Assembly: GCA_002347365.1 (NCBI GenBank)
Contig: DDWT01000013.1
Location: 1-64,000 of the forward strand
Direction: 5' to 3'
DNA: 64,000 nucleotides
Source: Actinobacteria bacterium UBA2279
Lineage (GTDB): Bacteria > Actinomycetota > Coriobacteriia > Anaerosomatales > Anaerosomataceae
Shown here: positions 1 through 8,498 of the stretch, one piece after another
Numbering within the stretch: position 1 is the first letter of the stretch
Layout of the letters: each line of letters opens with the position of its first letter
Made by a program: the position numbers and the translations under genes
Notes under the pieces: generated by a model
Databases searched by the model: none
Seen by the model: only the letters and a program-made list of their open reading frames with translations
Told to the model about the DNA's origin: nothing

Positions 1-2
1 AG

Positions 3-698
3 GGGACTCGACTGCATCTACCCGTACTGCTCGCTGTCACGACTGGGATGCGTCGCGGCGAGATCCTGGCGCTTTCGTGGGATGACGTCGACCTAGTGCG
101 TGGCACAATCTCGGTCGTGCGGGCGTGGGATGAGGGGCCCAACGGCTACGAACTCAAGGATCCGAAGAGCGAGAGGTCGCGCCGAACCATTGAGGTACCG
201 GCGATCCTAGTCGACGCTTTCGCGTTCGCGAAGAACGAACACGAAGAACGCCGCGCACGTCGAGAACGCGCCGGCGAGGGCTACCAGCTTAAGTACGGAC
301 CACTCGTCTTCACTGAAGCGGACGGCGAGCCGTGGTGGCCGTCACGTTTCGAGTGGGTCTGGCAGGAGTTCAGGAAGTCCTCGCGTCTGGCGCCGCGTTT
401 TCACGACCTGCGCCACACTGCGCTCTCGCTCATGCTCAGACAGGGCAACAGCCCGAAGGTCGTCCAGGAGATCGCCGGTCACCACTCATCGGCGTACACG
501 ATGGACACCTATTGCTGGTCCGATCGGGTCACTCAAAGAGCCGCAGCCGACAGTATCGGCGACCTATTCAGCGGCGCTCTGGGCGCAGTAGAAAAGCAAT
601 CGGGCACCAAATCGGGCACCAAATCAGGGGCCGTACCCCCTCTGACCTGCGAACAAATGGTGCCCCCAAGGGAATTCGAATCCCTGTTGCCGCCTTGA
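3..698 (+). CDS. Tyrosine recombinase (integrase) catalytic domain, 5'-truncated by window edge
   Basis: C-terminal part of a phage/ICE-type tyrosine integrase. The frame is open back to base 3 and reads LPVLLAVTTGMRRGEILALS, so the internal ATG at 48 is not the start and the N-terminal arm- and core-binding domains lie outside the window. Catalytic residues visible are Arg in TGMRRGE, HDLRH (HxxR), the following His in AGHHS and the nucleophile Tyr in MDTYCW. The C-terminal tail carries a short repeated GTKS unit encoded by a 12-bp tandem repeat. The last 41 nt run into the opposite-strand tRNA-Glu, with the stop codon in its anticodon loop. This is the usual arrangement of an element integrated at a tRNA 3' end, so the element should extend leftwards out of the window. 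Family assignment is firm; element type (phage, ICE or satellite) is unknown. Confidence 0.9.
   Translation, partial: GTRLHLPVLLAVTTGMRRGEILALSWDDVDLVRGTISVVRAWDEGPNGYELKDPKSERSRRTIEVPAILVDAFAFAKNEHEERRARRERAGEGYQLKYGPLVFTEADGEPWWPSRFEWVWQEFRKSSRLAPRFHDLRHTALSLMLRQGNSPKVVQEIAGHHSSAYTMDTYCWSDRVTQRAAADSIGDLFSGALGAVEKQSGTKSGTKSGAVPPLTCEQMVPPREFESLLPP
599..622 (+). repeat. Tandem 12-bp repeat in integrase 3' end
   Basis: Two perfect copies of ATCGGGCACCAA (599-610, 611-622) followed by a partial third copy. They lie just upstream of the tRNA-Glu overlap and encode the SGTKSGTKS tail of the integrase. They may be part of the attachment-site arm region or simply low-complexity coding sequence. Confidence 0.7.
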
Positions 699-733
699 AA
701 GGGCGGAGTCCTTGGCCGCTAGACGATGGGGGC
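658..733 (-). tRNA. tRNA-Glu (UUC), CCA encoded
   Basis: Read on the minus strand, a 7-bp acceptor stem (GCCCCCA with TGGGGGC), D-arm, anticodon stem CCGCC/GGCGG with loop CTTTCAA (anticodon TTC) and T-arm with TTCGAAT are all present. The discriminator base is A and a 3' CCA is encoded at 658-660. The 3' half overlaps the tail of the integrase gene on the other strand, which marks it as the likely attB/attR target. Confidence 0.95.
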
Positions 734-744
734 ATATATGCGAT

Positions 745-820
745 TGGTGGGCCGTGCAGGTTTCGAACCTGCGACCTTGGGATTAAAAGTCCCCTGCTCT
801 ACCAACTGAGCTAACGGCCC
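745..820 (-). tRNA. tRNA-Lys (UUU), CCA encoded
   Basis: The minus strand shows acceptor stem GGGCCGT/ACGGCCC, D-loop AGCTCAGTTGGTAGAGC, anticodon loop CTTTTAA (anticodon TTT), T-loop TTCGAAA, discriminator A and encoded CCA at 745-747. It lies 11 nt upstream of tRNA-Glu on the same strand, so the two are probably co-transcribed. Confidence 0.95.
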
Positions 821-875
821 ATAGCTCGAGCACCTCACGTGCCAGACCGCCTGAAGGCGGAAAAGCGCAAGGCGT

Positions 876-905
876 AGTGTAGCCGCAACGCGTGCGCGGG
901 GTCAA
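876..905 (-). promoter_or_regulatory. Candidate sigma70-type promoter for the tRNA-Lys/tRNA-Glu pair
   Basis: On the minus strand TTGACC (900-905) and TACACT (876-881) are separated by 18 nt and lie about 55 nt before the tRNA-Lys 5' end. A small CCGCC/GGCGG hairpin (847-860) falls in the leader. Pattern match only. Confidence 0.45.
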
Positions 906-1014
906 TGCAACTGTGAATCGAAGCTCCCGTGGAACGATATGCACCGCGTCCTGCAGACTCCGAGCGAGCTTCGGGTATGGTTATAGGAGGACGTCCGGCG
1001 ACCCGAAGGGAATC

Positions 1015-3189
1015 ATGGGTCGACTTCTGATTGTATCGAACCGCCTCCCGGTGACTCCTGAGATCAGCTCCTCCGGCGATGTCGTCTTCAAAGACAGCGT
1101 GGGAGGACTGGCAACCGGACTCGGCTCGTTCTACAAGCGCTTCGAAAGCCTCTGGGTCGGCTGGTGCGACACCGCCGATTGTGATCGCTACGAGCTACGA
1201 AAGAAGCTGCTGGACGAACATTCCTGCGCTCCCGTCTACCTCGACCCGCTCGATGCTCACCTGTACTACGAGGGGTTCAGCAACGGGACTCTCTGGCCCG
1301 TGTTCCATCATTTCGCGCAGTACGCACAGTTCGATCAAGCGACATGGGAGGCGTACGAACGCGTCAACCGGCGCTTTGCGGACGCCGTGCTCGAACATCT
1401 ACGACCCGATGACGTGGTGTGGGTTAACGACTATCACCTCATGCTGCTGCCCGGAATGTTGCGTGAGCGCGCACCTGAGGTAACGGTGGGCTTCTTCTTG
1501 CACATCCCCTTCCCGAGCTTCGAGATCTTCCGCATGCTGCCGTGGCGCGAGCGCATCTTGAACGGTGTTCTCGGCGCCGACGTCGTAGGCTTCCACACAT
1601 ACGACTACGTGCGCCACTTCCTCTCCTCGGCACTTCGGCTCACCGGACACGACCACACGCTGGGACAGATCGCCATCGGCACGCGGTCGGTCAAGGTGGA
1701 CGCCTTCCCTATGGGCATCGATTATGATCACTTCGCCTCCGCGGCCTCGTCACCCGAAGTGGCCGAGAAGGCCGTGTCCCTTCGCGCCGATATCGGCGAT
1801 CGACGTTTCGTTCTCTCGGTCGACCGGCTCGACTACACCAAGGGCATACCGGCACGGCTGGAGGCATTCGAGCGCTTCTTGGCCGAGCATCCGGAGTGGC
1901 ATCGCAAGGTGGGCCTTACGATGGTGGCGGTGCCGTCGCGTACAGATGTCGAGTACTACCAGCAGCTGAAGCGTCAGGTCGACGAACTCGTGGGCCGCAT
2001 CAACGGCCGCTACGGCACGATGGATTGGACGCCGGTGCGCTACCTGTACCGGGCACTGCCGTTCGCCGAACTCGTGGCGATGTATCGCGAAGCTGACGTC
2101 ATCCTCGTCACGCCTCTTCGCGATGGGATGAACCTCGTGGCAAAGGAGTACGTCGCCACCAAGCACGCAAGCGAGAGGGGCGTACTTGTCCTCTCGGAGC
2201 TCGCCGGCGCCGCCAAAGAGCTGGGTGAAGCGCTGATCGTCAACCCGTTCGACCAGGCCGACATCGTGAACGCCATCGATCGGGCGCTGGAGATGCCCGT
2301 CGCCGAACAGCATGCCCGACTGACTGCCATGCAGAAGCGCCTCTCCCTGTATACGGTCGTGCACTGGGCCGAGGACTTCATGGGTGCGGTGGAGCAAGCT
2401 GGCCAGAATCGCAGGGAACGTGCGGCACAGCGCCTGTCTCCTGAAGTGGAGAGACAGTTGCTGGGCGCGTATCGCCGCGCTCAGCGGCGCTTGCTGCTGC
2501 TTGACTACGACGGCACGCTCGTCGGCTTCTCGGCCAAACCGTTGACGACGGTACCTGATGAAGAGCTGAAGGCGACTCTTCGCGCGCTGGCGGCAGACAC
2601 CCGGAACGAAGTCGTCATCATCAGCGGACGCGGGCGGGCGGTTCTGACCGAGTGGCTTGGCGATCTCGACGTCTCGTTGGTGGCCGAGCACGGATCGATG
2701 CAGCGGTGGCGCGGCGGGAATTGGATAGAGGCCTCCGTGCCGCCGGACACGTGGAAGGAGACCGCACGCCAGGTGATGGACCGGTACGTGGACCGGACTC
2801 CCGCGACCTTCGTCGAGGAGAAGGAACATGCGTTGGCATGGCACTACCGTGCGGCCGACCCCGGTCTGGGACCCGCGCGTGCTCGTGAGTTGCATGAAGC
2901 GCTCGCCGGACTCACCGAGAACTACGGGCTGGCGATCATGGAGGGACACCGCATCTTGGAGGTGAAACCAGCGAATATCAACAAGGGTCGAGCGGCGCTC
3001 GACTTCGTTGAGAGTGACGACTGGGACTTCATCCTTGCGGTCGGTGACGACAGGACGGATGAGGATGTGTTCGAAGTGGTGCCCCCTGAAGCGTATTCGA
3101 TCAAGGTCGGAGGCGGCGGCTCACTCGCGCGCTACCGCACGAATGGGATCGACGAGGTCAGAGCGTTGCTCGGCCAGATGGTGAGGTGA
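1015..3189 (+). CDS. otsAB: Bifunctional trehalose-6-phosphate synthase/phosphatase (OtsA-OtsB fusion)
   Basis: A 724-residue cytosolic enzyme. The N-terminal ~470 residues are a GT20 trehalose-6-phosphate synthase (SNRLPV, GGLATGL, WVNDYHLMLLP, HIPFPSFEIFR, RLDYTKGIP, LRDGMNLVAKEYV), joining UDP- or ADP-glucose to glucose-6-phosphate. From about residue 490 a HAD-type trehalose phosphatase follows (LLLLDYDGTLVGF, IISGRGR, VAEHGS, VGDDRTDEDVF), which releases free trehalose. The ATG at 1015 was chosen because SNRLPV normally starts within a few residues. An upstream in-frame extension to 892 is unsupported. The nearest purine-rich stretch before the ATG is GAAGGGA, and a stronger AGGAGG lies about 24 nt upstream, so initiation signals are not ideal. 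The treT gene follows after 6 nt. Confidence 0.93.
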   Translation: MGRLLIVSNRLPVTPEISSSGDVVFKDSVGGLATGLGSFYKRFESLWVGWCDTADCDRYELRKKLLDEHSCAPVYLDPLDAHLYYEGFSNGTLWPVFHHFAQYAQFDQATWEAYERVNRRFADAVLEHLRPDDVVWVNDYHLMLLPGMLRERAPEVTVGFFLHIPFPSFEIFRMLPWRERILNGVLGADVVGFHTYDYVRHFLSSALRLTGHDHTLGQIAIGTRSVKVDAFPMGIDYDHFASAASSPEVAEKAVSLRADIGDRRFVLSVDRLDYTKGIPARLEAFERFLAEHPEWHRKVGLTMVAVPSRTDVEYYQQLKRQVDELVGRINGRYGTMDWTPVRYLYRALPFAELVAMYREADVILVTPLRDGMNLVAKEYVATKHASERGVLVLSELAGAAKELGEALIVNPFDQADIVNAIDRALEMPVAEQHARLTAMQKRLSLYTVVHWAEDFMGAVEQAGQNRRERAAQRLSPEVERQLLGAYRRAQRRLLLLDYDGTLVGFSAKPLTTVPDEELKATLRALAADTRNEVVIISGRGRAVLTEWLGDLDVSLVAEHGSMQRWRGGNWIEASVPPDTWKETARQVMDRYVDRTPATFVEEKEHALAWHYRAADPGLGPARARELHEALAGLTENYGLAIMEGHRILEVKPANINKGRAALDFVESDDWDFILAVGDDRTDEDVFEVVPPEAYSIKVGGGGSLARYRTNGIDEVRALLGQMVR

Positions 3190-3195
3190 GGTCGA

Positions 3196-4404
3196 ATGCA
3201 TTGTCTCGAGGACTATCGTGGCATCGTGGGCGATGATGTGATCGCTGGCATCCACTCGAAGGCCCGCAGACTCTTGGGCAGGCGCGTGCTGCACATCAAC
3301 TCGACCTACCAGGGCGGTGGCGTGGCCGAGATGCTCGCTTCGCTCGTGCCCATCATGAACGACACGGGCGTGGACGCAGATTGGCGCATCCTTCTCGGCA
3401 ACATGGACTTCTTCCAGGTCACGAAGAAGTTCCACAACGCTATGCAGGGCGGGCCGATCAATCTCACGCGCCGCAAGAAGGACCAGTACGAGCACACGAA
3501 CCAGGCGTTTGCGAGTTGGGCACAGCTCGATCGCGACGTAGTGGTCGTGCACGACCCACAACCACTGCCGCTGATCCGCTATTTCAAGAAGCGGCAACCA
3601 TGGATCTGGCGCTGTCACATCGACATCACCGATGCCAACCCGGTGCTGTGGGAGTACTTGAAAGGCTTCCTGTTGCGCTACGACATGGTGCTCGTTTCGC
3701 ATCCGGACTACCTGCGCCCGGATCTGCCGGTCCCGCAAAGGATCGTGCATCCGGCGATCGATCCTCTCTCGGCAAAGAACATCGAGCTGCGCCCCGCCGA
3801 GATAGACCGACTGCTCGCGAAGCAAGGCGTACCGCGCGACAAGCCCTTGGTGACGCAGATCTCCCGGTTCGACCCGTGGAAAGACCCGCTCGGTGTCATC
3901 GAAGCGTTCAAGCTCGTGCGCAAGGAGGTCGACTGCCGCCTCGTGCTCTGCGGCAGCATGGCCGCCGACGACCCTGAAGGGCTCGTCGTCTACGAGGAGG
4001 TCGCCCGCAAAGCACGCAAGCTCGTGGAGAGCGGCGACATCATCCTCATCGCGCAGGACAGCTCTTCGTCGTTCATCAATGCGCTGCAGCGAGCCTCTAC
4101 CGTGATCGTGCAGAAGTCGACGCGCGAGGGCTTCGGGCTGACGGTGGCCGAAGGCATGTGGAAGGGTAAGGCCGTCGTGGCATCCCGCGTTGGCGGCATC
4201 CCGCTGCAGATCGAAGATGGCGAGACCGGGTATCTCGTCGAACCCCGCGACATCGAAGCCACTGCCGACCGGATCATCACCCTGCTGCGCGACACCGAGC
4301 TTCGCGTTACCATCGGTGAGAAGGCGCGCGAGGCCGTTCGGGCCAAGTTCCTCACCACGCGTCTGCTGGATGACTACCTGGACGTGCTCACGACAGTCCT
4401 CTAG
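3196..4404 (+). CDS. treT: Trehalose synthase, glycosyl-transferring (TreT)
   Basis: A 402-residue GT4-type glycosyltransferase of the TreT family, which condenses NDP-glucose with glucose to trehalose (often reversibly). The N-terminal block HINSTYQGGGVAEML is the family signature. RCHIDITDAN and the GT4 C-terminal donor site (STREGFGLTVAEGMWKGKAV, then VGGIPLQIEDGETG) are also seen. It starts at ATG 3196 with a GGTGAGGT ribosome site, 6 nt after otsAB, and is followed by mscS after 8 nt, so the three genes look like one operon for compatible-solute handling. No membrane segments. Having a second trehalose route beside OtsAB is notable; TreT could also serve in trehalose recycling. Confidence 0.88.
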   Translation: MHCLEDYRGIVGDDVIAGIHSKARRLLGRRVLHINSTYQGGGVAEMLASLVPIMNDTGVDADWRILLGNMDFFQVTKKFHNAMQGGPINLTRRKKDQYEHTNQAFASWAQLDRDVVVVHDPQPLPLIRYFKKRQPWIWRCHIDITDANPVLWEYLKGFLLRYDMVLVSHPDYLRPDLPVPQRIVHPAIDPLSAKNIELRPAEIDRLLAKQGVPRDKPLVTQISRFDPWKDPLGVIEAFKLVRKEVDCRLVLCGSMAADDPEGLVVYEEVARKARKLVESGDIILIAQDSSSSFINALQRASTVIVQKSTREGFGLTVAEGMWKGKAVVASRVGGIPLQIEDGETGYLVEPRDIEATADRIITLLRDTELRVTIGEKAREAVRAKFLTTRLLDDYLDVLTTVL

Positions 4405-4412
4405 GAGGCCGC

Positions 4413-5441
4413 ATGACGCTGCTCGGCGCGGACATCAAAGACTTCGGTATCCTGGCCGCCCTCGTAGTGGGCGGCCTGGTCATTGGCTGGCTGCTGGAGA
4501 AGATCGTCGTCGGACGGCTGCGAGCCGCCGCCAAACGTCGATCATGGGGCGGATGGAGTGTGATCACGAACGGCCTCGGCCACATGCCCGTCTGGTGGCT
4601 CGGCGTCGCCGGCGGCGGTATCGCGCTCGATGTGCTCGTGTGGAGCGGCCAGGTCGAGAGCTACCTCGGCAAGACGCTCATCGTGCTGGCCGGACTCACC
4701 ATCACGGTTGCCGCCATGCGCATGGCGGCCGGCTTCGTACGGATGTACGCCGAGGCTGCCGAGGGCACGGCCGCATCCTCGACGATCTTCGTGAACCTCA
4801 CACGCATCGCGGTGGTGATACTGGGAGCGCTTGTCATTCTGAATGCGCTCAGCATCTCGATCACGCCGCTGCTCACCGCGCTCGGCGTTGGCGGTCTGGC
4901 AGTCGCTCTCGCACTGCAAGACACGCTCGGCAACCTGTTCGCCGGCATCCAGATCATCGCCGGCAAGCAGATCCGGCCTGGCGATTACATCGAACTCGCC
5001 AGCGGGCAGGCCGGATACGTCGAGGACATCGCGTGGCGCTACACCACGGTGCGCAAGCTCTCCAACAACCTCATCGTCGTGCCCAATTCGACGCTGGCGA
5101 CGACTATCGTCACCAACTACCAGCTGCCTGCCGAGGAGCTCTCAGTGCTCATGGATGTCGGAGTGGCCTATGGCACCGATCTTGAGCTGGCTGAGCGGAT
5201 TGCAAAGGAAGTGGCTGCCGAGACGGTAGCGGCGCTCTCGCCGAACATGGTCGGCTACGAACCCTTTGCGCGCTTCCATACCTTCGGGGACTCGGCCATC
5301 GAGATGACGGTCGGTCTGCGTGCCGGGGAGTTCACCGACCAGTGGGAGCTACGCCACCAGTTCATCAAGGCGCTCAAGAAACGCTTCGACGAAGCGGGCA
5401 TAATCATCCCATTCCCGCAGCGAGTCATTCACCAGGCCTAG
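4413..5441 (+). CDS. MscS-family mechanosensitive ion channel
   Basis: A 342-residue inner-membrane channel. The N-terminal half has about five hydrophobic segments. The conserved MscS pore/beta region is seen in ITPLLTALGVGGLAVALAL, LQDTLGNLFAGIQI, RPGDYIEL and the VVPNSTLATTIVTNY stretch, followed by the alpha/beta vestibule domain. The start has a clear AGGAGG site 5 nt before ATG. It releases solutes on hypo-osmotic shock, which fits its place directly after two trehalose biosynthesis genes. A hairpin terminator follows. Confidence 0.92.
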   Translation: MTLLGADIKDFGILAALVVGGLVIGWLLEKIVVGRLRAAAKRRSWGGWSVITNGLGHMPVWWLGVAGGGIALDVLVWSGQVESYLGKTLIVLAGLTITVAAMRMAAGFVRMYAEAAEGTAASSTIFVNLTRIAVVILGALVILNALSISITPLLTALGVGGLAVALALQDTLGNLFAGIQIIAGKQIRPGDYIELASGQAGYVEDIAWRYTTVRKLSNNLIVVPNSTLATTIVTNYQLPAEELSVLMDVGVAYGTDLELAERIAKEVAAETVAALSPNMVGYEPFARFHTFGDSAIEMTVGLRAGEFTDQWELRHQFIKALKKRFDEAGIIIPFPQRVIHQA

Positions 5442-5460
5442 GTCGGGCTACAAGACAAGG

Positions 5461-5491
5461 AAGGCCGGACAGCGATGTGCTGCCCGGCCTT
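5461..5491. terminator. Hairpin terminator between convergent mscS and purH
   Basis: Stem AAGGCCGG/CCGGCCTT plus CAGC/GCTG, with one mismatch and a GATGT loop. It lies between the mscS stop and the purH stop, so it can serve both strands. The T-tract is weak (TCTCCTT). Confidence 0.65.
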
Positions 5492-5508
5492 CTCCTTCGC
5501 GGTGCCGT

Positions 5509-7065
5509 CTAGTGGCGGAAATGACGGTGCCCCGTGAAGACCATCGCGATGCCCATCTCATCTGCGACTTTGATGACTTCGTCGTCACGGATCGAACCGC
5601 CAGGCTGGATTATTGCGGTGCATCCACCGGCCGCGACAACCTCGAGCGCGTCCGGGAACGGCATGAACGCATCGGAGGCGCACACGCTGCCGACCGCCTT
5701 GTCTCCGGCTTTCTCTACGGCTATCTTGGCCGAGTCAACGCGGCTCATCTGACCAGCACCAACGCCGATGGACGCATAGCCCTTCACGAGCAGGATGCAG
5801 TTCGACTTGACGGACTTGGCCGCCTTCCAGGCGAAGAGCAGCTGCTCCATCTCGTCTTTGGTGGGCTGGCGCTTCGTGGGTACCGTGAACGTCGAGCGCT
5901 CCTCGGCCACCACGTCGAACTCCTGCACCAGCATCCCGCCTTCGACCTTGCGTAGCTCAAGCCCGCGGTCCTGGGGGCGACGAATGCCACCCGTGCGCAA
6001 GACACGGATGTTCTTCTTCTGCTTGAGCAGCTCCAGGGCCGCCTCGTCGTACTCTGGCGCGATGATGACCTCGACGAACTGACCGCGTGCGTTGATCTCG
6101 GCGACCACCTCGAGCGATACGGGCTTGTTGAATGCCATCACGCCACCGTATGCGGAGATGGGATCTGAGTCGTGTGCCGCTTTGTAGGCTTCGAAGACGT
6201 CGCCGGCGATCGCGGTACCACACGGGTTGGTGTGCTTGACGATGACGCACGCCGGGTCCTGGAACTCGCCGACAGCGCTCCACGCCGCATCCGTGTCGAG
6301 GATGTTGTTGTAGCTGAGTTCCTTGCCGTTCAGCTGCTCGGCACGCGCAAGCGTATGCTCTGCCGCATCCATGTCACGGTAGAACGCGGCCTGCTGGTGC
6401 GGGTTCTCGCCGTAGCGGAGATCCTGGACCTTGAACAGGCGCGCGCGCAGCTCCTCGGGGAACTTCTGCGGGCCCGAGAGATACTTGAAGATCGCCGCGT
6501 CGTAGGCCGACGTCTTGCGGAACACCTCGACCGCAAGCGCCTTGCGGGTGCCGGGGGTCGTACAGCCCTCGTTGGCACGCAGCTCCTCGACGATCGCGCT
6601 GTAAGCGCCCGGATCGGTCACGACCGCCACCGCGTCGAAGTTCTTCGCTGCCGAGCGAAGCATGCTCGGTCCGCCGATATCGATGTTCTCGATGGCCTCC
6701 TCGAGGGTGACACCGGGCTTGGCGACTGTCTGCTCAAATGCGTAAAGGTTGACGACCACGATGTCGATGAGCTCGATGCCATGCTCGGCGGCTTGAGCCA
6801 TATGCTCCTCGACGTCACGCCGCGCGAGCAGCGCACCGTGCACCTTGGGGTGCAGCGTCTTGACCCGGCCATCCATCATCTCGGGAAATCCGGTCAGGTC
6901 GTCGATAGGTCGCACAGCGATGCCCGCATCCGCGAGCACTTTGGCCGTGCCACCCGTCGAGACGATCTCGACGCCGAATTCCTCGGCAAGTACCCTCACG
7001 AAATCCACGACGCCCGTCTTGTCGGTGACCGAGACGAGCGCGCGCTTGACCTGAACGAGATCCAC
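5509..7065 (-). CDS. purH: Bifunctional AICAR transformylase/IMP cyclohydrolase (PurH)
   Basis: Last two steps of de novo IMP synthesis: formylation of AICAR with 10-formyl-THF and ring closure to IMP. The N-terminal MGS-like cyclohydrolase domain (ALVSVTDKTG, STGGTAKVL, GRVKTLHPKVHGALL) is followed by the AICARFT domain (LRYGENPHQQAA, KHTNPCG, SDPISAYGG, ASDAFMPFPD). Full family length, about 518 aa from GTG 7065. This start sits 8 nt after GGAAGGGG; a TTG at 7083 would place that site inside the gene. It is the last pur gene in this minus-strand group and is separated from purN by an ABC binding-protein gene and a hypothetical gene. Confidence 0.95.
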   Translation of the reverse strand: MDLVQVKRALVSVTDKTGVVDFVRVLAEEFGVEIVSTGGTAKVLADAGIAVRPIDDLTGFPEMMDGRVKTLHPKVHGALLARRDVEEHMAQAAEHGIELIDIVVVNLYAFEQTVAKPGVTLEEAIENIDIGGPSMLRSAAKNFDAVAVVTDPGAYSAIVEELRANEGCTTPGTRKALAVEVFRKTSAYDAAIFKYLSGPQKFPEELRARLFKVQDLRYGENPHQQAAFYRDMDAAEHTLARAEQLNGKELSYNNILDTDAAWSAVGEFQDPACVIVKHTNPCGTAIAGDVFEAYKAAHDSDPISAYGGVMAFNKPVSLEVVAEINARGQFVEVIIAPEYDEAALELLKQKKNIRVLRTGGIRRPQDRGLELRKVEGGMLVQEFDVVAEERSTFTVPTKRQPTKDEMEQLLFAWKAAKSVKSNCILLVKGYASIGVGAGQMSRVDSAKIAVEKAGDKAVGSVCASDAFMPFPDALEVVAAGGCTAIIQPGGSIRDDEVIKVADEMGIAMVFTGHRHFRH

Positions 7066-7165
7066 GAGAAATGCCCCTTCCAAGATGTCTGATTCGCGCT
7101 CGAAGCGCGCCTTTCCCTACCCGCTATTGTGCCTCAATTCACGGCGATGCGCGGTCGCAAAGCAG

Positions 7166-7197
7166 CGACGGCCCCGGCATCGCCGCCGGAGCCGTCG
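7166..7197 (-). terminator. Inverted repeat downstream of the solute-binding protein gene
   Basis: 13-bp arms CGACGGCCCCGGC/GCCGGAGCCGTCG with one mismatch and a 6-nt loop, just after the binding-protein stop. The minus-strand tail is only moderately T-rich, so this is a probable rather than certain terminator. Confidence 0.5.
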
Positions 7198-7215
7198 AAT
7201 GTCGCAAGTCTGCGC

Positions 7216-8391
7216 CTACCGGCTGAGCTGCTCCCACGCGCCACCGACGACCTTGTAGGTCGAGATAGCGGCGTTCTTCGTGTCGCCGGCATCATCGAAG
7301 TCCACCGTGCCGGTGACGCCTTCGTAGCTGAGCGAGCGGATCGCCTCGGCAACTGCGACCCGGTCCGTACCCGCTTCAAGCACGGCATTGATGATGATCC
7401 ACGCACTGTCGTAGGCATACGAGTCGTACGCCTCGGGCTCCTGGCCGAACCTCTCCAGGTAGGCGTTCTTGAAGTCCACGCCGCGCGGCTGCTGCTCGAG
7501 CGGAAGCCCCAGGCTGGTGCACAGGTCGCCCTCTGCATTCGTTGCGCCTGCGATGCTTACGTAGTCGGCCGAGAACAGCATGTCTCCACCGACGACCGGC
7601 ACCGTGAGACCCGCCGCTTTGGCCTGCTTGCTGATCAGCGCGCCCTCGGTGTGCGCTCCACCGTAGTAGATGGCGTCGGGATCGACGGCGCCAAAGCGCG
7701 TCATCAATGCCGAGAAGTCCACCTCTTTGGCCTGGATCTTCTCGGTGGCGAGCACCTGTCCGCCTGCCGCCTCGAAGCCCTTGATGAACTCGGTGGCAAG
7801 ACCCTCGCCGTACGGCGTGGAGTCATCGATGACGACGACCTTCCTGAACCCGAGGGTGCCGTACGCGAGCTCGGCGGCGGCGCCACCCTGGGCATCGTCT
7901 TTGGCGACGATGCGGTTCACGGTCACGAATCCCTGTGCCGTCAACTGCGGATTGGACGAGACCGAGACCATCGCCATGTCCGCCCGATCGTAGACGGGCG
8001 ACGCCGGGATGGAGCACCCGGAATTGAAGTGACCTACGACGGCAACGACGCCGGTGTCCCCGACGAGCAGGTTCGCGACATTCACGGCTTGCTTAGGGTC
8101 GGCCTGGTCATCCTGGGCGGCAAGTACGAACTCGTAGCCTGCAGCCTTGGCTTCTGCGCTGTCGTTGGCCTCTGCGATGGCCATCTCGACAGCACGCTTC
8201 ATACCCTGGCCGTAGATGGCGTTGTCGCCCGTCAGCGGAGCCGCGAACCCGATCCTCACGGTGGTGGTTGCGGCGCCTGTGGCGTCTCCGGTCTCATCGG
8301 CCGGCTTCTGCGAACAGCCCGCGAGGGCAGTGGTCACAAGCACGGCGGCCACCACCAGACCTGCCGCAACCCGTGCATATCGTCTCGTCAT
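7216..8391 (-). CDS. ABC transporter substrate-binding lipoprotein, branched-chain amino acid (LivJ) type
   Basis: A 391-residue exported lipoprotein. The N-terminus has a positively charged stretch, a hydrophobic core and the lipobox TALAGC, with Cys as the anchor. The rest is a periplasmic-binding fold type I (Leu/Ile/Val-binding family): VRIGFAAPLTGDNAIYGQGM, VVAVVGHFNSGCSIPAS, DAIYYGGAHTEGALISKQAK and YDSYAYDSAWIIINAV. The ATG at 8391 has GGAAGGA 8 nt upstream; an upstream in-frame extension is not supported. No LivHMGF permease or ATPase genes lie nearby, so it is an orphan binding protein whose partner is elsewhere. The ligand cannot be told from sequence. Confidence 0.88.
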   Translation of the reverse strand: MTRRYARVAAGLVVAAVLVTTALAGCSQKPADETGDATGAATTTVRIGFAAPLTGDNAIYGQGMKRAVEMAIAEANDSAEAKAAGYEFVLAAQDDQADPKQAVNVANLLVGDTGVVAVVGHFNSGCSIPASPVYDRADMAMVSVSSNPQLTAQGFVTVNRIVAKDDAQGGAAAELAYGTLGFRKVVVIDDSTPYGEGLATEFIKGFEAAGGQVLATEKIQAKEVDFSALMTRFGAVDPDAIYYGGAHTEGALISKQAKAAGLTVPVVGGDMLFSADYVSIAGATNAEGDLCTSLGLPLEQQPRGVDFKNAYLERFGQEPEAYDSYAYDSAWIIINAVLEAGTDRVAVAEAIRSLSYEGVTGTVDFDDAGDTKNAAISTYKVVGGAWEQLSR

Positions 8392-8498
8392 CGACGGTTC
8401 CTTCCGTACGCGCAGCGGATACATGTGTGTCTGCGGAATACTGATGCATTCCTTCGAAGTAATGAATATACCAGTATCGCTCATACGGAAGAAGTGCA

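Noticed and set aside
3..733. A resident prophage in the window
   Set aside because: Only the integrase end is present; no structural or replication genes. The element lies to the left of the window.
1750..2949. Long minus-strand open frame opposite otsAB
   Set aside because: Reverse-strand shadow caused by high GC; no domain, no ribosome site, while the plus strand encodes a well-conserved fusion protein.
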